The notes below the pieces were generated by a model that saw only the letters and a program-made list of their open reading frames with translations, was not told the DNA's origin and did no database searches. Positions 45,784 through 53,228 of a stretch of DNA of 64,000 nucleotides are shown here, piece after piece. The stretch is from Coraliomargarita sp. (GTDB lineage: Bacteria; Verrucomicrobiota; Verrucomicrobiia; Opitutales; UBA953). A program made the translations under genes and the position numbers. The stretch's first letter is position 1; each line of letters starts with the position of its first letter. The DNA lies in NCBI GenBank assembly GCA_024638885.1, contig JAHEJL010000001.1:149001-213000 (forward strand), in the 5' to 3' direction.

Positions 45784-46713
45784 ATGCAGAGCTTCGAAGA
45801 GAACGGCGTACCCATGGAACGATGGAAGGTCGGCGCCTCGACCTATGAGACGTGCCTGACGCGCGGCGCACGCCTCCTCCGCTGGAAGCTCGACGTCCCG
45901 TCCGGCCACCGCGACATCCTCTTCTGGCCCGAAGGCGCCCCGATGGACCTCGACAAGATCGGCCCCGTCCGCGGCGGCAACCCGATCCTCTTCCCCTTCA
46001 TGGGCCGCAACTACGCCGACGGCGAGAAGTTCGCCTGGAAGGCCGCCGACGACGTCAAACGCCCGATGCCGCAGCACGGCTTCGCCCGTGATTCGGCCTT
46101 CGAGATCGTCGAGAGCGGCCCCAAGCACGCCGTCGTGCGCCTGCTCCAGGACGAACGCGGCCGGAACTGCTACCCGTTCGCCTACGACTTCCGCATCCGC
46201 TTCGATTTCCTCGAGCTGTTCCTGCGCATCACGTTCGAGTTCGAGAACCGCGACGCCCAGCCGCTCCCGTGGTGCGCCGGCCATCACTTCTACTTCACGC
46301 TGCCGTGGCACAAGGGCCTCAGCCGCCGCGACTACGTCGTGAAGATCCCGTCGAAGAAGCAGTGGCGCCACGCCGCCGACGGCAAGCTGGTGCCGTTCGC
46401 CGAACTCAAGGGCGCGGAGGCCATCGGCTTCGACAGCCCGCACCTGCCGGATTGCATCTTCACCAACCTGAAGTCGGCGACGCTGAGCTTCGGCCCGAAG
46501 TCCGGCGAAGAGGACATCACCATCAAGGTCGGCGAAGAAGCGATCCCGGGCAGCTGGGCCAGCGTCGTCACCTGGACGCCCGATCCCGAGGCGCCGTACT
46601 ATTGCGTCGAACCGTGGATGGGCCCGCCCAACAGCCCCGAACATAAGAACGGGCTCCGTTTTGCGGAGCCCGGTCAGGTCGACACCTTCGTCACCGAGGT
46701 GTCGTTGATGTAA
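45784..46713 (+). CDS. Aldose 1-epimerase family protein
   Basis: 309 residues of the galactose-mutarotase fold. The motif GGNPILFPFMGRN, the His in PMPQHGFARDSAF (likely catalytic) and the later His in WCAGHHFYF fit aldose 1-epimerases or glucose-6-phosphate 1-epimerases. It equilibrates anomers of a sugar or sugar phosphate. The start ATG at 45784 is 43 bases after the methyltransferase. Its TAA stop sits in an 18-bp palindrome shared with the convergent small lipoprotein gene. Confidence 0.85.
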   Translation: MQSFEENGVPMERWKVGASTYETCLTRGARLLRWKLDVPSGHRDILFWPEGAPMDLDKIGPVRGGNPILFPFMGRNYADGEKFAWKAADDVKRPMPQHGFARDSAFEIVESGPKHAVVRLLQDERGRNCYPFAYDFRIRFDFLELFLRITFEFENRDAQPLPWCAGHHFYFTLPWHKGLSRRDYVVKIPSKKQWRHAADGKLVPFAELKGAEAIGFDSPHLPDCIFTNLKSATLSFGPKSGEEDITIKVGEEAIPGSWASVVTWTPDPEAPYYCVEPWMGPPNSPEHKNGLRFAEPGQVDTFVTEVSLM

Positions 46714-46727
46714 GCCGTACGGCTTAC
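46710..46727. other. Perfect 18-bp palindrome containing both stop codons of convergent genes
   Basis: GTAAGCCGTACGGCTTAC is fully self-complementary. It supplies TAA to the epimerase gene on the plus strand and TAA to the small lipoprotein gene on the minus strand. No T tract follows, so it is not a standard terminator. Confidence 0.8.
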
Positions 46728-46966
46728 TTGCTGCTCTTGCTGTTGAGGGGCAGCTTGCCCTTGGCCTTGGTGGCGGCCGGCTTCTTGGCCGGGGCCGGAG
46801 CAGGCTCCGGGGTCAGGGTCGTGGCGGTCGGGACCGGGGCGAGCGCGGTCGGGACGAGACCGGCGTCGCCGGCACCGTCGGTGACCGGGGACGGACCCTT
46901 CTTGGGGCCCATGCAACCGACGACGGCGAAGGAAAGGAGGGAGAGAACGAACAGATTGCGTACCAT
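46724..46966 (-). CDS. Small Ala/Pro-rich lipoprotein
   Basis: 80 residues. The signal sequence MVRNLFVLSLLSFAVVGC has a lipobox VVGC with Cys18, followed by MGPKKG and a low-complexity Pro/Ala/Thr/Lys tail ending PLNSKSSK. The mature protein is probably a flexible, basic, membrane-tethered peptide, perhaps interacting with peptidoglycan. The Met at 46966 is selected because it begins the signal peptide. It is divergent from the phosphatase at 47002. Confidence 0.7.
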   Translation of the reverse strand: MVRNLFVLSLLSFAVVGCMGPKKGPSPVTDGAGDAGLVPTALAPVPTATTLTPEPAPAPAKKPAATKAKGKLPLNSKSSK

Positions 46967-47001
46967 GGCAGTGAGGTTAGGTTGCGGGGACTCTACCCGG
47001 C

Positions 47002-47463
47002 ATGCCCCAACGCACAAGCGCAGATTCTGGCCCCCTGACCCTCTTCGTCTGCACGGGGAACTTCTACCGGAGCCGCCATGCCGAGGCCCTGTTCAACTGG
47101 CACGCCGCCCGGCTGGGCCACCCGGCCCGGGCCTTTTCCCGCGGTCTGCTGACCTCCCTGGTGGCCGATGAGCCCACCCTGCTTTCCCGGGACACCGAAA
47201 AGCGCCTGCGCGAGCTCGGCATCCCCCTGGAACTGACCGGGGCCGCCCCTACCCAGCTCCGCCGGGAAGACCTCGAGCGCGCCCACCGGACCATCGCCCT
47301 CAAGCGGGACGAGCATCACGCGATGATGCTGCAGGCGCACCCGGAATGGGCCGACCGCATCGAATACTGGACGGTGCACGACATCGACTGCGCCCATCCG
47401 GACGAAGCCCTGCCCCAGATCGAGGCGAAGATCCTCGAACTGGTGCAGGGACTGCGGTCCTGA
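47002..47463 (+). CDS. Low-molecular-weight protein-tyrosine-phosphatase-like protein
   Basis: 153 residues. The P-loop C-x5-R is Cys17-Arg23 in VCTGNFYRSRHAEAL, where Phe-Tyr replaces the common x-Cys before Arg. The acidic DIDCAHPDE region supplies a candidate general acid. The substrate may be a phosphoprotein; arsenate-reductase-like use is a less likely alternative. It is a stand-alone gene between a divergent lipoprotein and a convergent desaturase. Confidence 0.82.
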   Translation: MPQRTSADSGPLTLFVCTGNFYRSRHAEALFNWHAARLGHPARAFSRGLLTSLVADEPTLLSRDTEKRLRELGIPLELTGAAPTQLRREDLERAHRTIALKRDEHHAMMLQAHPEWADRIEYWTVHDIDCAHPDEALPQIEAKILELVQGLRS

Positions 47464-47475
47464 GCGGTCGGCGCC

Positions 47476-48663
47476 TTAGGCGGCCGAACCGGCGTCAGCG
47501 CGACGCAGGGTCTCGAGGTGCGAGGCCGCCTGGTTCAGCAGGCCGCGCAGCTCGACCATCGTTTCCTGGGCCACTTCGGCCTTGGTCGCGGCGGCTTCCT
47601 TGAGGGCTTCGGCGCGCACCGCGAGTTCCTTGGCGAGCTCGTGGGCGGCGGCGATCGTCTTGGCCTTGAGTTCGCGGGTGCGGACGTCGAGGCGGGCGGC
47701 AAGGGAGTCGATGTCGCGACCGAGGGTGCGGCTCTTCTCGCGAAGCTCGGCGGCCATGATGCGGGAATCCGGCACGCGGCGCAGGTCTTCGGTGAGGCCG
47801 ACCTTGGAGAGCGTCCAGATGATCCACTTGGTGGGGTCGAACTGCCAGGCCTTCACGCCGTTGCGGTAGTCGTGCTGGAACTCGTGGTGATAGTTATGGT
47901 AGCCCTCGCCGAAGGTGAGGAGCGCGACCAGGCCGCTGTCACGGGCGCTGTGGTCCGTGGAATACGGGCGACGGCCGATCATGTGGCAGAGGGAGTTGAT
48001 GCAGAAGGTACCCTGCTGGACGATGACCGTGCGGAGCAGGCCGGCGATGAGGAAGGCGGCCAGGGCGGTCATGCCCGGGTTGGCGTAGCCCATGAGGGAC
48101 GCGTAGCCGTAGCCGAGGGCGGCCGGCATCACGAAGCCCACGAAGGCGCCGATCCACTGGACGTACTTATGCTGCCACATGACGAGGGGGTCGGCCTCGA
48201 GGTCCTTGACGTTGGTGACGGGCGGCTTCGGCTTGAGGCGGAAGAGGAGCCAGCCGATGTGGGCGTAGAAGAAGCCCTTGGAGATATCATACGGATCCTC
48301 GTCTTCATCCACGTGCTTGTGGTGGATGCGGTGGTCGGCGGACCAATCCAGGGCCGAATTCTCGAAAGAAGCGGCGCCGAACAGAAGGACGAAGACCTTC
48401 ACCGGCCACTTGGCCTTGAAGGAAATGTGGGAAAACAGGCGGTGGTAGCCCAGGGTGATGCCGAAACCGGTCGCGTAGTAGTAGAACACGAACATGGCCC
48501 AGATGAAGCCCCAGCCGTGGACCTTGTTGGCGGCGTCGTCGGCGAGGTGGAACTGGGTCCAGAGGAACCAAGGCACGACCGTCAGCGAAAGGAGCGCCGT
48601 CCCGATGAGGAAGGCGGAGGTCACCCACTCGATGCGGTAGATAGGGAAGTTTTTGAACTTCAT
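47476..48663 (-). CDS. Acyl-lipid/acyl-CoA desaturase with C-terminal coiled coil
   Basis: Di-iron membrane desaturase introducing a double bond (delta-9 type) into acyl chains, 395 residues. The three His boxes are HRLFSH (74-79), HRIHHKH (111-117) and HNYHHEFQH (256-264). Four or more transmembrane helices surround them. Residues about 305-390 form an extra Ala/Glu/Lys-rich coiled coil (ELREKSRTLGRDIDSLAARL onward) not usual in this family. Upstream, an AT-rich stretch (about 48719-48755) may hold the promoter. Confidence 0.92.
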   Translation of the reverse strand: MKFKNFPIYRIEWVTSAFLIGTALLSLTVVPWFLWTQFHLADDAANKVHGWGFIWAMFVFYYYATGFGITLGYHRLFSHISFKAKWPVKVFVLLFGAASFENSALDWSADHRIHHKHVDEDEDPYDISKGFFYAHIGWLLFRLKPKPPVTNVKDLEADPLVMWQHKYVQWIGAFVGFVMPAALGYGYASLMGYANPGMTALAAFLIAGLLRTVIVQQGTFCINSLCHMIGRRPYSTDHSARDSGLVALLTFGEGYHNYHHEFQHDYRNGVKAWQFDPTKWIIWTLSKVGLTEDLRRVPDSRIMAAELREKSRTLGRDIDSLAARLDVRTRELKAKTIAAAHELAKELAVRAEALKEAAATKAEVAQETMVELRGLLNQAASHLETLRRADAGSAA

Positions 48664-48796
48664 GGTAGGCGATTGAAATTAGGCCCGCCCCCCACTGAGG
48701 CGAGAGCAATCAACCGCCCTAAAACGGCTAAAAAGCGGTTCTAAATTCGCTATTTCGGGAACCTTATTCCCGCGGAACGCCGGGAACCTCCGCCGA

Positions 48797-49234
48797 TCAG
48801 TCGCGGCGACGGCGACCGATCGAATTCTTCACCGGGATGACGCGCACGGGTTCGCGCGTCTTGATCCACAGGTCGCTCTCGCGGAAGAATTTGCTCGGGA
48901 TGCCCTGCACGGCGTCGCCGAACGATTCGACCGGCATGCGCTGGCCCTTCGGCGAGTCGTTGAAGGCCTTGGCGACTTCGACCATCTTGTCGGCGACCTC
49001 CGTGGGATCGTCGTCCTCGAGCAGCTGGACCACCCAGCCGGTGAGGTCCTTGGGCAGACCGTCCTCCGGCTCGCTGACCAGGACCAGCAGCTGCTTCTTG
49101 GCCGGCTTCTCGCGCTCGACGGCGTCCTCCTTGATCACATCGCGGAGCTGGTTGAGGATCTCGGCGGCGACACGCACGTCGACCCCGTTCTCTTTCAGGA
49201 TTTTCTGGACGACTTCGAGATCTACCTTGGCCAT
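48797..49234 (-). CDS. Hypothetical acidic cytosolic protein
   Basis: 145 residues, no family recognised. It starts MAKVDLEVVQKILKENGVD, is rich in charged residues, has no signal or membrane segment, and ends in a basic tail NSIGRRRRD. The middle (LLVLVSEPEDGLPKDLTGWV) looks like an alpha/beta fold. The ATG at 49234 is preferred because the longer frame upstream runs through repeat DNA. A divergent repeat-filled gap separates it from trmB. Confidence 0.65.
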   Translation of the reverse strand: MAKVDLEVVQKILKENGVDVRVAAEILNQLRDVIKEDAVEREKPAKKQLLVLVSEPEDGLPKDLTGWVVQLLEDDDPTEVADKMVEVAKAFNDSPKGQRMPVESFGDAVQGIPSKFFRESDLWIKTREPVRVIPVKNSIGRRRRD

Positions 49235-49312
49235 AGGCCCCCAAGAGACTCCAACCGCCCCAGCGAGGGAAGCCGGAGTTATTCGCAGCCGGGCTGAAGG
49301 CCTGATGGGAGG

Positions 49313-49396
49313 GGTAGGGACAGCACCGCGTGCTGTCCTAGCTGCCTTCTTCGTTTCAGGTGGCGGGTGGCAACCCCAGGTGGCAGGTGGCGGGGA
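49313..49396. repeat. Third hairpin type H with ~55-bp conserved tail
   Basis: A 29-bp hairpin GGTAGGGACAGCAC/GTGCTGTCC(TAG) with a GTAGGG foot is followed by a tail containing CAGGTGG and CGGGTGG heptads. A diverged copy with the same tail is at 52985-53069. This starts the 453-base gene-free interval 49235-49687. Confidence 0.7.
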
Positions 49397-49442
49397 CTGC
49401 CTCGGGTAGGGTCGGGACCGCGTTACGACATAGCCGTCGCGA

Positions 49443-49498
49443 GGTAGGGCCGAGCATCCCTGCTCGGCCGCGGCCAACCAAGGATGATTGGCCCTACC
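49443..49498. repeat. 56-bp REP doublet D
   Basis: Same two facing GTAGGG-foot hairpins as at 25774, with one loop change (GGATGATTGG). It is preceded at 49405-49442 by a degenerate GTAGGG-starting stretch. Confidence 0.85.
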
Positions 49499-49508
49499 CG
49501 AGACAAGC

Positions 49509-49570
49509 CGATGCGATGTCATCGCATCCCTACCCGCCACCTGCCACCCGGAGCAGCCACCTGCCACCCG
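49509..49570. repeat. Fourth hairpin type plus CCACCTG/CCACCCG heptads
   Basis: A hairpin GATGCGAT/ATCGCATC ends in CCCTACC (GTAGGG foot on the minus strand). It is followed by two blocks of the heptad pair CCACCTG-CCACCCG separated by GAGCAG. Confidence 0.65.
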
Positions 49571-49622
49571 CAAAGGCATCATCTATTCAGCCCTCCATGC
49601 AGTCATCGACCCAATCATCTAT

Positions 49623-49650
49623 TCTGACATCCGTCATCTGTCATCCGCCC
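49623..49650 (+). repeat. Heptanucleotide tandem repeat (TCTGTCA type)
   Basis: Units TCTGACA, TCCGTCA, TCTGTCA, TCCGCCC lie 37 bases before the trmB start. The preceding ~50 bases contain related CATCTATTC segments. Confidence 0.65.
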
Positions 49651-49687
49651 GCTTGCCTCCCTCCCTCCTTTCCCTCTTAACCCCCAC

Positions 49688-50296
49688 GTGGCGGAACACA
49701 CCAAAGTCATGGGCAAGGAATGGGCCGACGCCCGGCGCGCGGCCAACGTGGCCCGCCTGGGCGAGACCCTCGCCACGGCCCTGGCCGGCCGCATGGGCAT
49801 CACCTTCGAGCTCGGTTGCGGCCATGGCCACTGGCTCGCCGCCTACGCCGCCGCGCATCCGGATGAATTCTGCGTGGGCATCGACCTGATCACGCATCGA
49901 GTCGAACGCTCCGTCCGCAAGCAGACGCTCGGCAAGCTCGACAACGTCATCTTCCTGAAGGCCGAGGCGACGGAGTTCCTCGAGGCGCTCCCGCCCGCGA
50001 TCCTGCTCCGTAAGATCTTCATCCTCTATCCGGATCCGTGGCCGAAGAAGAAGCACCACAAGAACCGCTTCATCAACGCCGAGAACCTCGACCTGCTCGC
50101 GCGCCGCTCCGCCGCCGGCACGCGCCTCCACTTCCGCACCGACGACGCCGATTACTTCACCTGGACCAACGACTTCCTCGCCACGCACGCGCGCTGGCAG
50201 GTGGTGCCGGGGATCGAGTGGCCCTTCGAGCAGAAGACGTTCTTCGAGGAACGGATGAAGGATAAGCGCGACGTCATCGCCGACCTCGCGGAATAA
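49688..50296 (+). CDS. trmB: tRNA (guanine-N7-)-methyltransferase
   Basis: Methylates G46 of tRNA using SAM, 202 residues. The SAM-binding motif is ELGCGHGHWLAAYA and the family signature is YPDPWPKKKHHKNRF. A GTG start at 49688 is used. It is preceded by a repeat-rich leader with a heptad array and followed after 102 bases by pyk. The product is complete, with a normal C-terminus. Confidence 0.94.
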   Translation: MAEHTKVMGKEWADARRAANVARLGETLATALAGRMGITFELGCGHGHWLAAYAAAHPDEFCVGIDLITHRVERSVRKQTLGKLDNVIFLKAEATEFLEALPPAILLRKIFILYPDPWPKKKHHKNRFINAENLDLLARRSAAGTRLHFRTDDADYFTWTNDFLATHARWQVVPGIEWPFEQKTFFEERMKDKRDVIADLAE

Positions 50297-50303
50297 TTCC
50301 TGC

Positions 50304-50334
50304 TCATTTGTGACACGATAAGTGTCTCATTTGG
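50304..50334 (+). promoter_or_regulatory. Candidate operator upstream of pyk
   Basis: Inverted repeat GACAC-gataa-GTGTC is flanked by two direct CTCATTTG copies in the 102-base trmB-pyk gap. The arrangement could be a dimeric repressor site, but no factor is identified. Confidence 0.3.
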
Positions 50335-50398
50335 AGCGGTTAAGCGTGCCTAATCGTTTCCCTTGCCTTGCGGGGCGTCATTCCTACTCATTAAGGCC

Positions 50399-51823
50399 GT
50401 GAAGTCCTTCCGTCACACGCGCATCACTTTCACCATCGGGCCGGCCACCGAATCTGAAGCCCAGCTCGAGGCGATCATCAACGCCGGCGCCAACGTCGTC
50501 CGCCTCAACATGGCCCACGCCGACCACGCCTGGGTCCGCAAGACGGTCGAACGCGTCCGCCTGGTCAGCCGCCGCATGAAGAAGGAGCTCGCGGTGATGA
50601 TGGACATCAAAGGCCCCGAGATCCGCACCGGCGCCCGCAAGGAAGCCGCGCAGCTCGCGGTCGGCCAGCTCGTCGACGTCACGGGCTCCGACGCCGCCCA
50701 GCCCGACGGCGACATCCTCGTCATCCCCACCAATTACCCGAAGATGATCAGCGCCGTGCCCGTGGGCGGCGTGGTCCTCGTCGACAACGGCCTCATCCAG
50801 CTCCGCGTGCTCGCGCAGCAGAAGGACCGCCTCCGCTGCAAGGTCGAGCAGCCCGGCCCGCTGGGCAGCCGCCGCCACATCAACCTGCCCGGCGTGAAGG
50901 TCGACCTCCCCGCCCTCACCGACAAGGACCGCGAAGACGTCGCCGTCGGCTGCGAAGTCGGCGTCGACTACTACGCGCTCTCGTTCGTCCGTGAAGCGGC
51001 CGACGTCTACGCCCTCCGCACGCTCCTCGCCCAGCACGAGTCCAAGGCGCAGATCATCTCCAAGATCGAGGACCAGTCCGCGATCGAGCACCTCGGTTCC
51101 ATCCTCGAGGCCACCGACGCGCTGATGGTCGCCCGCGGCGACCTCGGCATCGAGATCCCCTACGAGACCCTGCCGCTCATCCAGCGGCGCGCGGTCGCCA
51201 TGGCCATCGCCTGCCGCAAGCCGGTGATCGTCGCCACGCACATGCTCGAATCGATGATCCAGGCGCCGGTCCCGACCCGCGCCGAAGTCACCGACGTCTC
51301 CAACGCCGTGCTCGAGATGGCCGACTCGGTCATGCTTTCCGGCGAGACCACCACCGGCAAGCACCCCATCCGCTGCGTCGAGGTGATGACCCGCATCGCC
51401 CGCACGACCGAGCAGGAACTGCCCCGCGTGCTCTCCGCCGAGCAGCCCAACGAGACCCCGAAGATCAAGCTGCTCCGCGCCGCCGCCGGCCTCGCCCAGG
51501 ACCTCGGCAACACCGGGATCATCGCCTTCACGCGCAACGGCGACGTGCCCCGCACCCTTTCCTCCCTCCGCGCCGTCGGCTGCCCGATCTACGCGTTCAT
51601 GGAAGAAGAACACGTCCACCGGAAGATGAGCCTCCTCTGGGGCGTCGAGTCGTTCCAGATGAAGTTCGAGCCCAAGGCCGAGGACAACATCACCCTGGCG
51701 CTCATCCGCCTGCGTGACGAAGGCTACTGCGTGCCCGGCCAGGTGTTCGTGATCGTGACCAACGTGATCCTCGGTCCGTCCGTCATCGATTCCATCCAGC
51801 TCCGCTCGGTCCCGGCGCTCTGA
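50399..51823 (+). CDS. pyk: Pyruvate kinase
   Basis: Last step of glycolysis, making pyruvate and ATP from phosphoenolpyruvate and ADP, 474 residues. Conserved segments: VVRLNMAHADH, MDIKGPEIRTG, VDNG, the catalytic-lysine region IISKIEDQSAIEHLGSILEA, MVARGDLGIEIP and ATHMLESM, and DVSNAVLEMADSVMLSGETTTGKHP. The GTG at 50399 with TAAGG just before it is preferred because the family N-terminus starts a few residues before TIGPAT. A GTAGGG repeat begins directly after the stop. Confidence 0.95.
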   Translation: MKSFRHTRITFTIGPATESEAQLEAIINAGANVVRLNMAHADHAWVRKTVERVRLVSRRMKKELAVMMDIKGPEIRTGARKEAAQLAVGQLVDVTGSDAAQPDGDILVIPTNYPKMISAVPVGGVVLVDNGLIQLRVLAQQKDRLRCKVEQPGPLGSRRHINLPGVKVDLPALTDKDREDVAVGCEVGVDYYALSFVREAADVYALRTLLAQHESKAQIISKIEDQSAIEHLGSILEATDALMVARGDLGIEIPYETLPLIQRRAVAMAIACRKPVIVATHMLESMIQAPVPTRAEVTDVSNAVLEMADSVMLSGETTTGKHPIRCVEVMTRIARTTEQELPRVLSAEQPNETPKIKLLRAAAGLAQDLGNTGIIAFTRNGDVPRTLSSLRAVGCPIYAFMEEEHVHRKMSLLWGVESFQMKFEPKAEDNITLALIRLRDEGYCVPGQVFVIVTNVILGPSVIDSIQLRSVPAL

Positions 51824-51948
51824 GGTAGGGCGGTGATTGCCATCGCCGCCGTTCGAGACCGTACGGAAGGTGCCATCGGCTCTTAGCTATGCTCGCTGAT
51901 ATCTTACGTCCGATTGCGAACGGACGTGATGGCAATCACGTCCCTACC
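51824..51948. repeat. 124/125-bp composite hairpin element F
   Basis: Begins with GGTAGGGCGGTGAT and hairpin mate ATCGCCGCC, then CGTTCG, a spacer containing ATCGGCTCTTAGC, then CGAAC and hairpin GGACGTGAT/ATCACGTCC ending CCCTACC. Its first base adjoins the pyk stop codon. Confidence 0.8.
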
Positions 51949-51959
51949 CAGTGATCTAA

Positions 51960-52035
51960 TCAAAGGAAACCGGAGACCGGATGATTGGCGGGGGCACAGA
52001 CCTCGGATCCCTCCCGGTTTCCGGTCTACCCTTGG
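51960..52035. repeat. Short K-element copy 4
   Basis: CAAAGGAAACCGGAGACCGG and CCCGGTTTCCGGTCTACCC are complementary outer arms of the K-element around a ~35-bp centre (GATGATTGGCGGGGG). The inner 16-bp arms are missing. Confidence 0.65.
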
Positions 52036-52055
52036 GCGCGCCGCCTTCACAGCCG

Positions 52056-52090
52056 CTAACCGCTGACCGCCGCTCACTACCCGCTGACCT
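52056..52090 (+). repeat. Heptanucleotide repeat running into a gene 3' end
   Basis: Units CTAACCG, CTGACCG, CCGCTCA, CTACCCG, CTGACCT include the last codons and TAG stop of the dehydrogenase gene on the minus strand. Confidence 0.6.
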
Positions 52091-52946
52091 GAAAATACCT
52101 CCGAGCAAGCGCCTGCGTGCCGGAATCGCCTTCGCCCGCGGCGACGACGTCGGCATACAGCTTCGCGGCGAGCTCGAGGCCGGGCAGTTTGATCCCCTGC
52201 TCCTTGCAGACGTCGAGCGAGAGTCCGATGTCCTTCACGAAGTGCTTCACGTAGAAGCCCGGGGCGAAGTCTCCCTTGAGCACGCGCGGCGCAAGGTTGA
52301 GCAAGGCCCAGCTCGAGGCGCCGCCGCCGGAGATCGAACGCAACGTGGTGTCGAGGTTCAGGCCGGTGGCATGGGCGAAGGCGAGGGCCTCGGACATCGC
52401 GATCATGCCGGAGGCGATGCCGATCTGGTTCGCGAGCTTGCAGAGCTGGCCGGTGCCGGGCGCGCCCTGCAGGACGATCGTCTTACCCATCGCGGCGAAA
52501 AGCGGCTGCGCGAAATCATAATCTTTCTGGGCGCCGCCGACCATGATCGTCAGCGTGCCTTCGCGCGCGCCGCGGTCGCCGCCGGACACCGGGGCGTCGA
52601 GCGGACCGAAGCCCTTGGCGGAAGCTTCCGCAGCCAGGGAGCGGGCGAGCGCCGGGCTCGACGTGGTCATGTCGATGAGCACGCAACCGGGCTTGGCGGT
52701 CGACATGAAGCCCTGCGGGCCGCGCCAGACTTCTTCGACGTCGTTCGGGTAGCCGACCATCGAGATGGCGGCGTCGACGCCCCTGGCGGCCTCGGCCGGC
52801 GAAGCAGCCCACTTGGCGCCCAAGGCGAACAGGTCTTCGGCCTTGGCCTTCGTGCGGGTGTAGACCGTGACCTCATGGCCGGCCTTCAGCAGGTTGGCCA
52901 CCATGCTCTTGCCCATCACCCCGGTCCCGACGAACGCGATTTTCAT
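52077..52946 (-). CDS. NAD(P)-dependent beta-hydroxyacid dehydrogenase
   Basis: 289 residues, 3-hydroxyisobutyrate-dehydrogenase/tartronate-semialdehyde-reductase family. Rossmann motif VGTGVMGKSM lies at the N-terminus, the substrate signature is APVSGGDRGAREGTLTIMVGG, and the catalytic Lys is in GQLCKLANQIG. It reduces a small beta-hydroxy or aldehyde acid; the exact substrate (glyoxylate, tartronate semialdehyde or succinic semialdehyde) cannot be fixed. The gene stands alone between repeat clusters. Its last five codons coincide with a heptad repeat, which may have replaced the original C-terminus. Confidence 0.9.
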   Translation of the reverse strand: MKIAFVGTGVMGKSMVANLLKAGHEVTVYTRTKAKAEDLFALGAKWAASPAEAARGVDAAISMVGYPNDVEEVWRGPQGFMSTAKPGCVLIDMTTSSPALARSLAAEASAKGFGPLDAPVSGGDRGAREGTLTIMVGGAQKDYDFAQPLFAAMGKTIVLQGAPGTGQLCKLANQIGIASGMIAMSEALAFAHATGLNLDTTLRSISGGGASSWALLNLAPRVLKGDFAPGFYVKHFVKDIGLSLDVCKEQGIKLPGLELAAKLYADVVAAGEGDSGTQALARRYFQVSG

Positions 52947-52984
52947 GGGACAAGAGAAAGGCGGAACGCGTCCGATGGCAAACA

Positions 52985-53069
52985 GGTAGGGGCCGCACCG
53001 CGTGCTGCCCTAGTCGCCATCTTGGTTCCAGGTGGCGGGTGGCAGCCCCGGGCGACAGGTAGCGGGTCG
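52985..53069. repeat. Third hairpin type I with conserved tail
   Basis: 29-bp hairpin starting GGTAGGGGCCGCAC and ending GTGCTGCCCTAG, then a tail CCAGGTGGCGGGTGGCAGCC like that at 49313. It opens the 423-base gene-free gap 52947-53369. Confidence 0.7.
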
Positions 53070-53073
53070 GATT

Positions 53074-53109
53074 GAACTCAAAGGGAAACCGGATGTTTGG
53101 CTGGGGTGC
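53074..53109. repeat. K-element half copy 5
   Basis: Only the left end is present (AACTCAAAGGGAAACCGGAT, then GTTTGGCTGGGG); the right arm is missing. Confidence 0.55.
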
Positions 53110-53168
53110 GTTTGTTCGCCGCAGGGCGAACCATGGCAGGGGCAAGATTCATCGTGCACTCATCATAC

Positions 53169-53197
53169 GGAGGGCGCGGCGAAGCCACGCCCCTACC
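53169..53197 (-). repeat. Single GTAGGG-foot hairpin J
   Basis: Stem GGGCGCGGC / GCCACGCCC ends in CCCTACC, giving the GTAGGG foot on the minus strand. Confidence 0.6.
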
Positions 53198-53228
53198 CTC
53201 GGCCGCCCTGCGGCGGCCATCTACCTTG

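Noticed and set aside
46649..46670. Hairpin GGGCTCCG/CGGAGCCC near the end of the epimerase gene
   Set aside because: It lies inside the coding sequence, has no T tract in frame with termination, and is likely coincidental.
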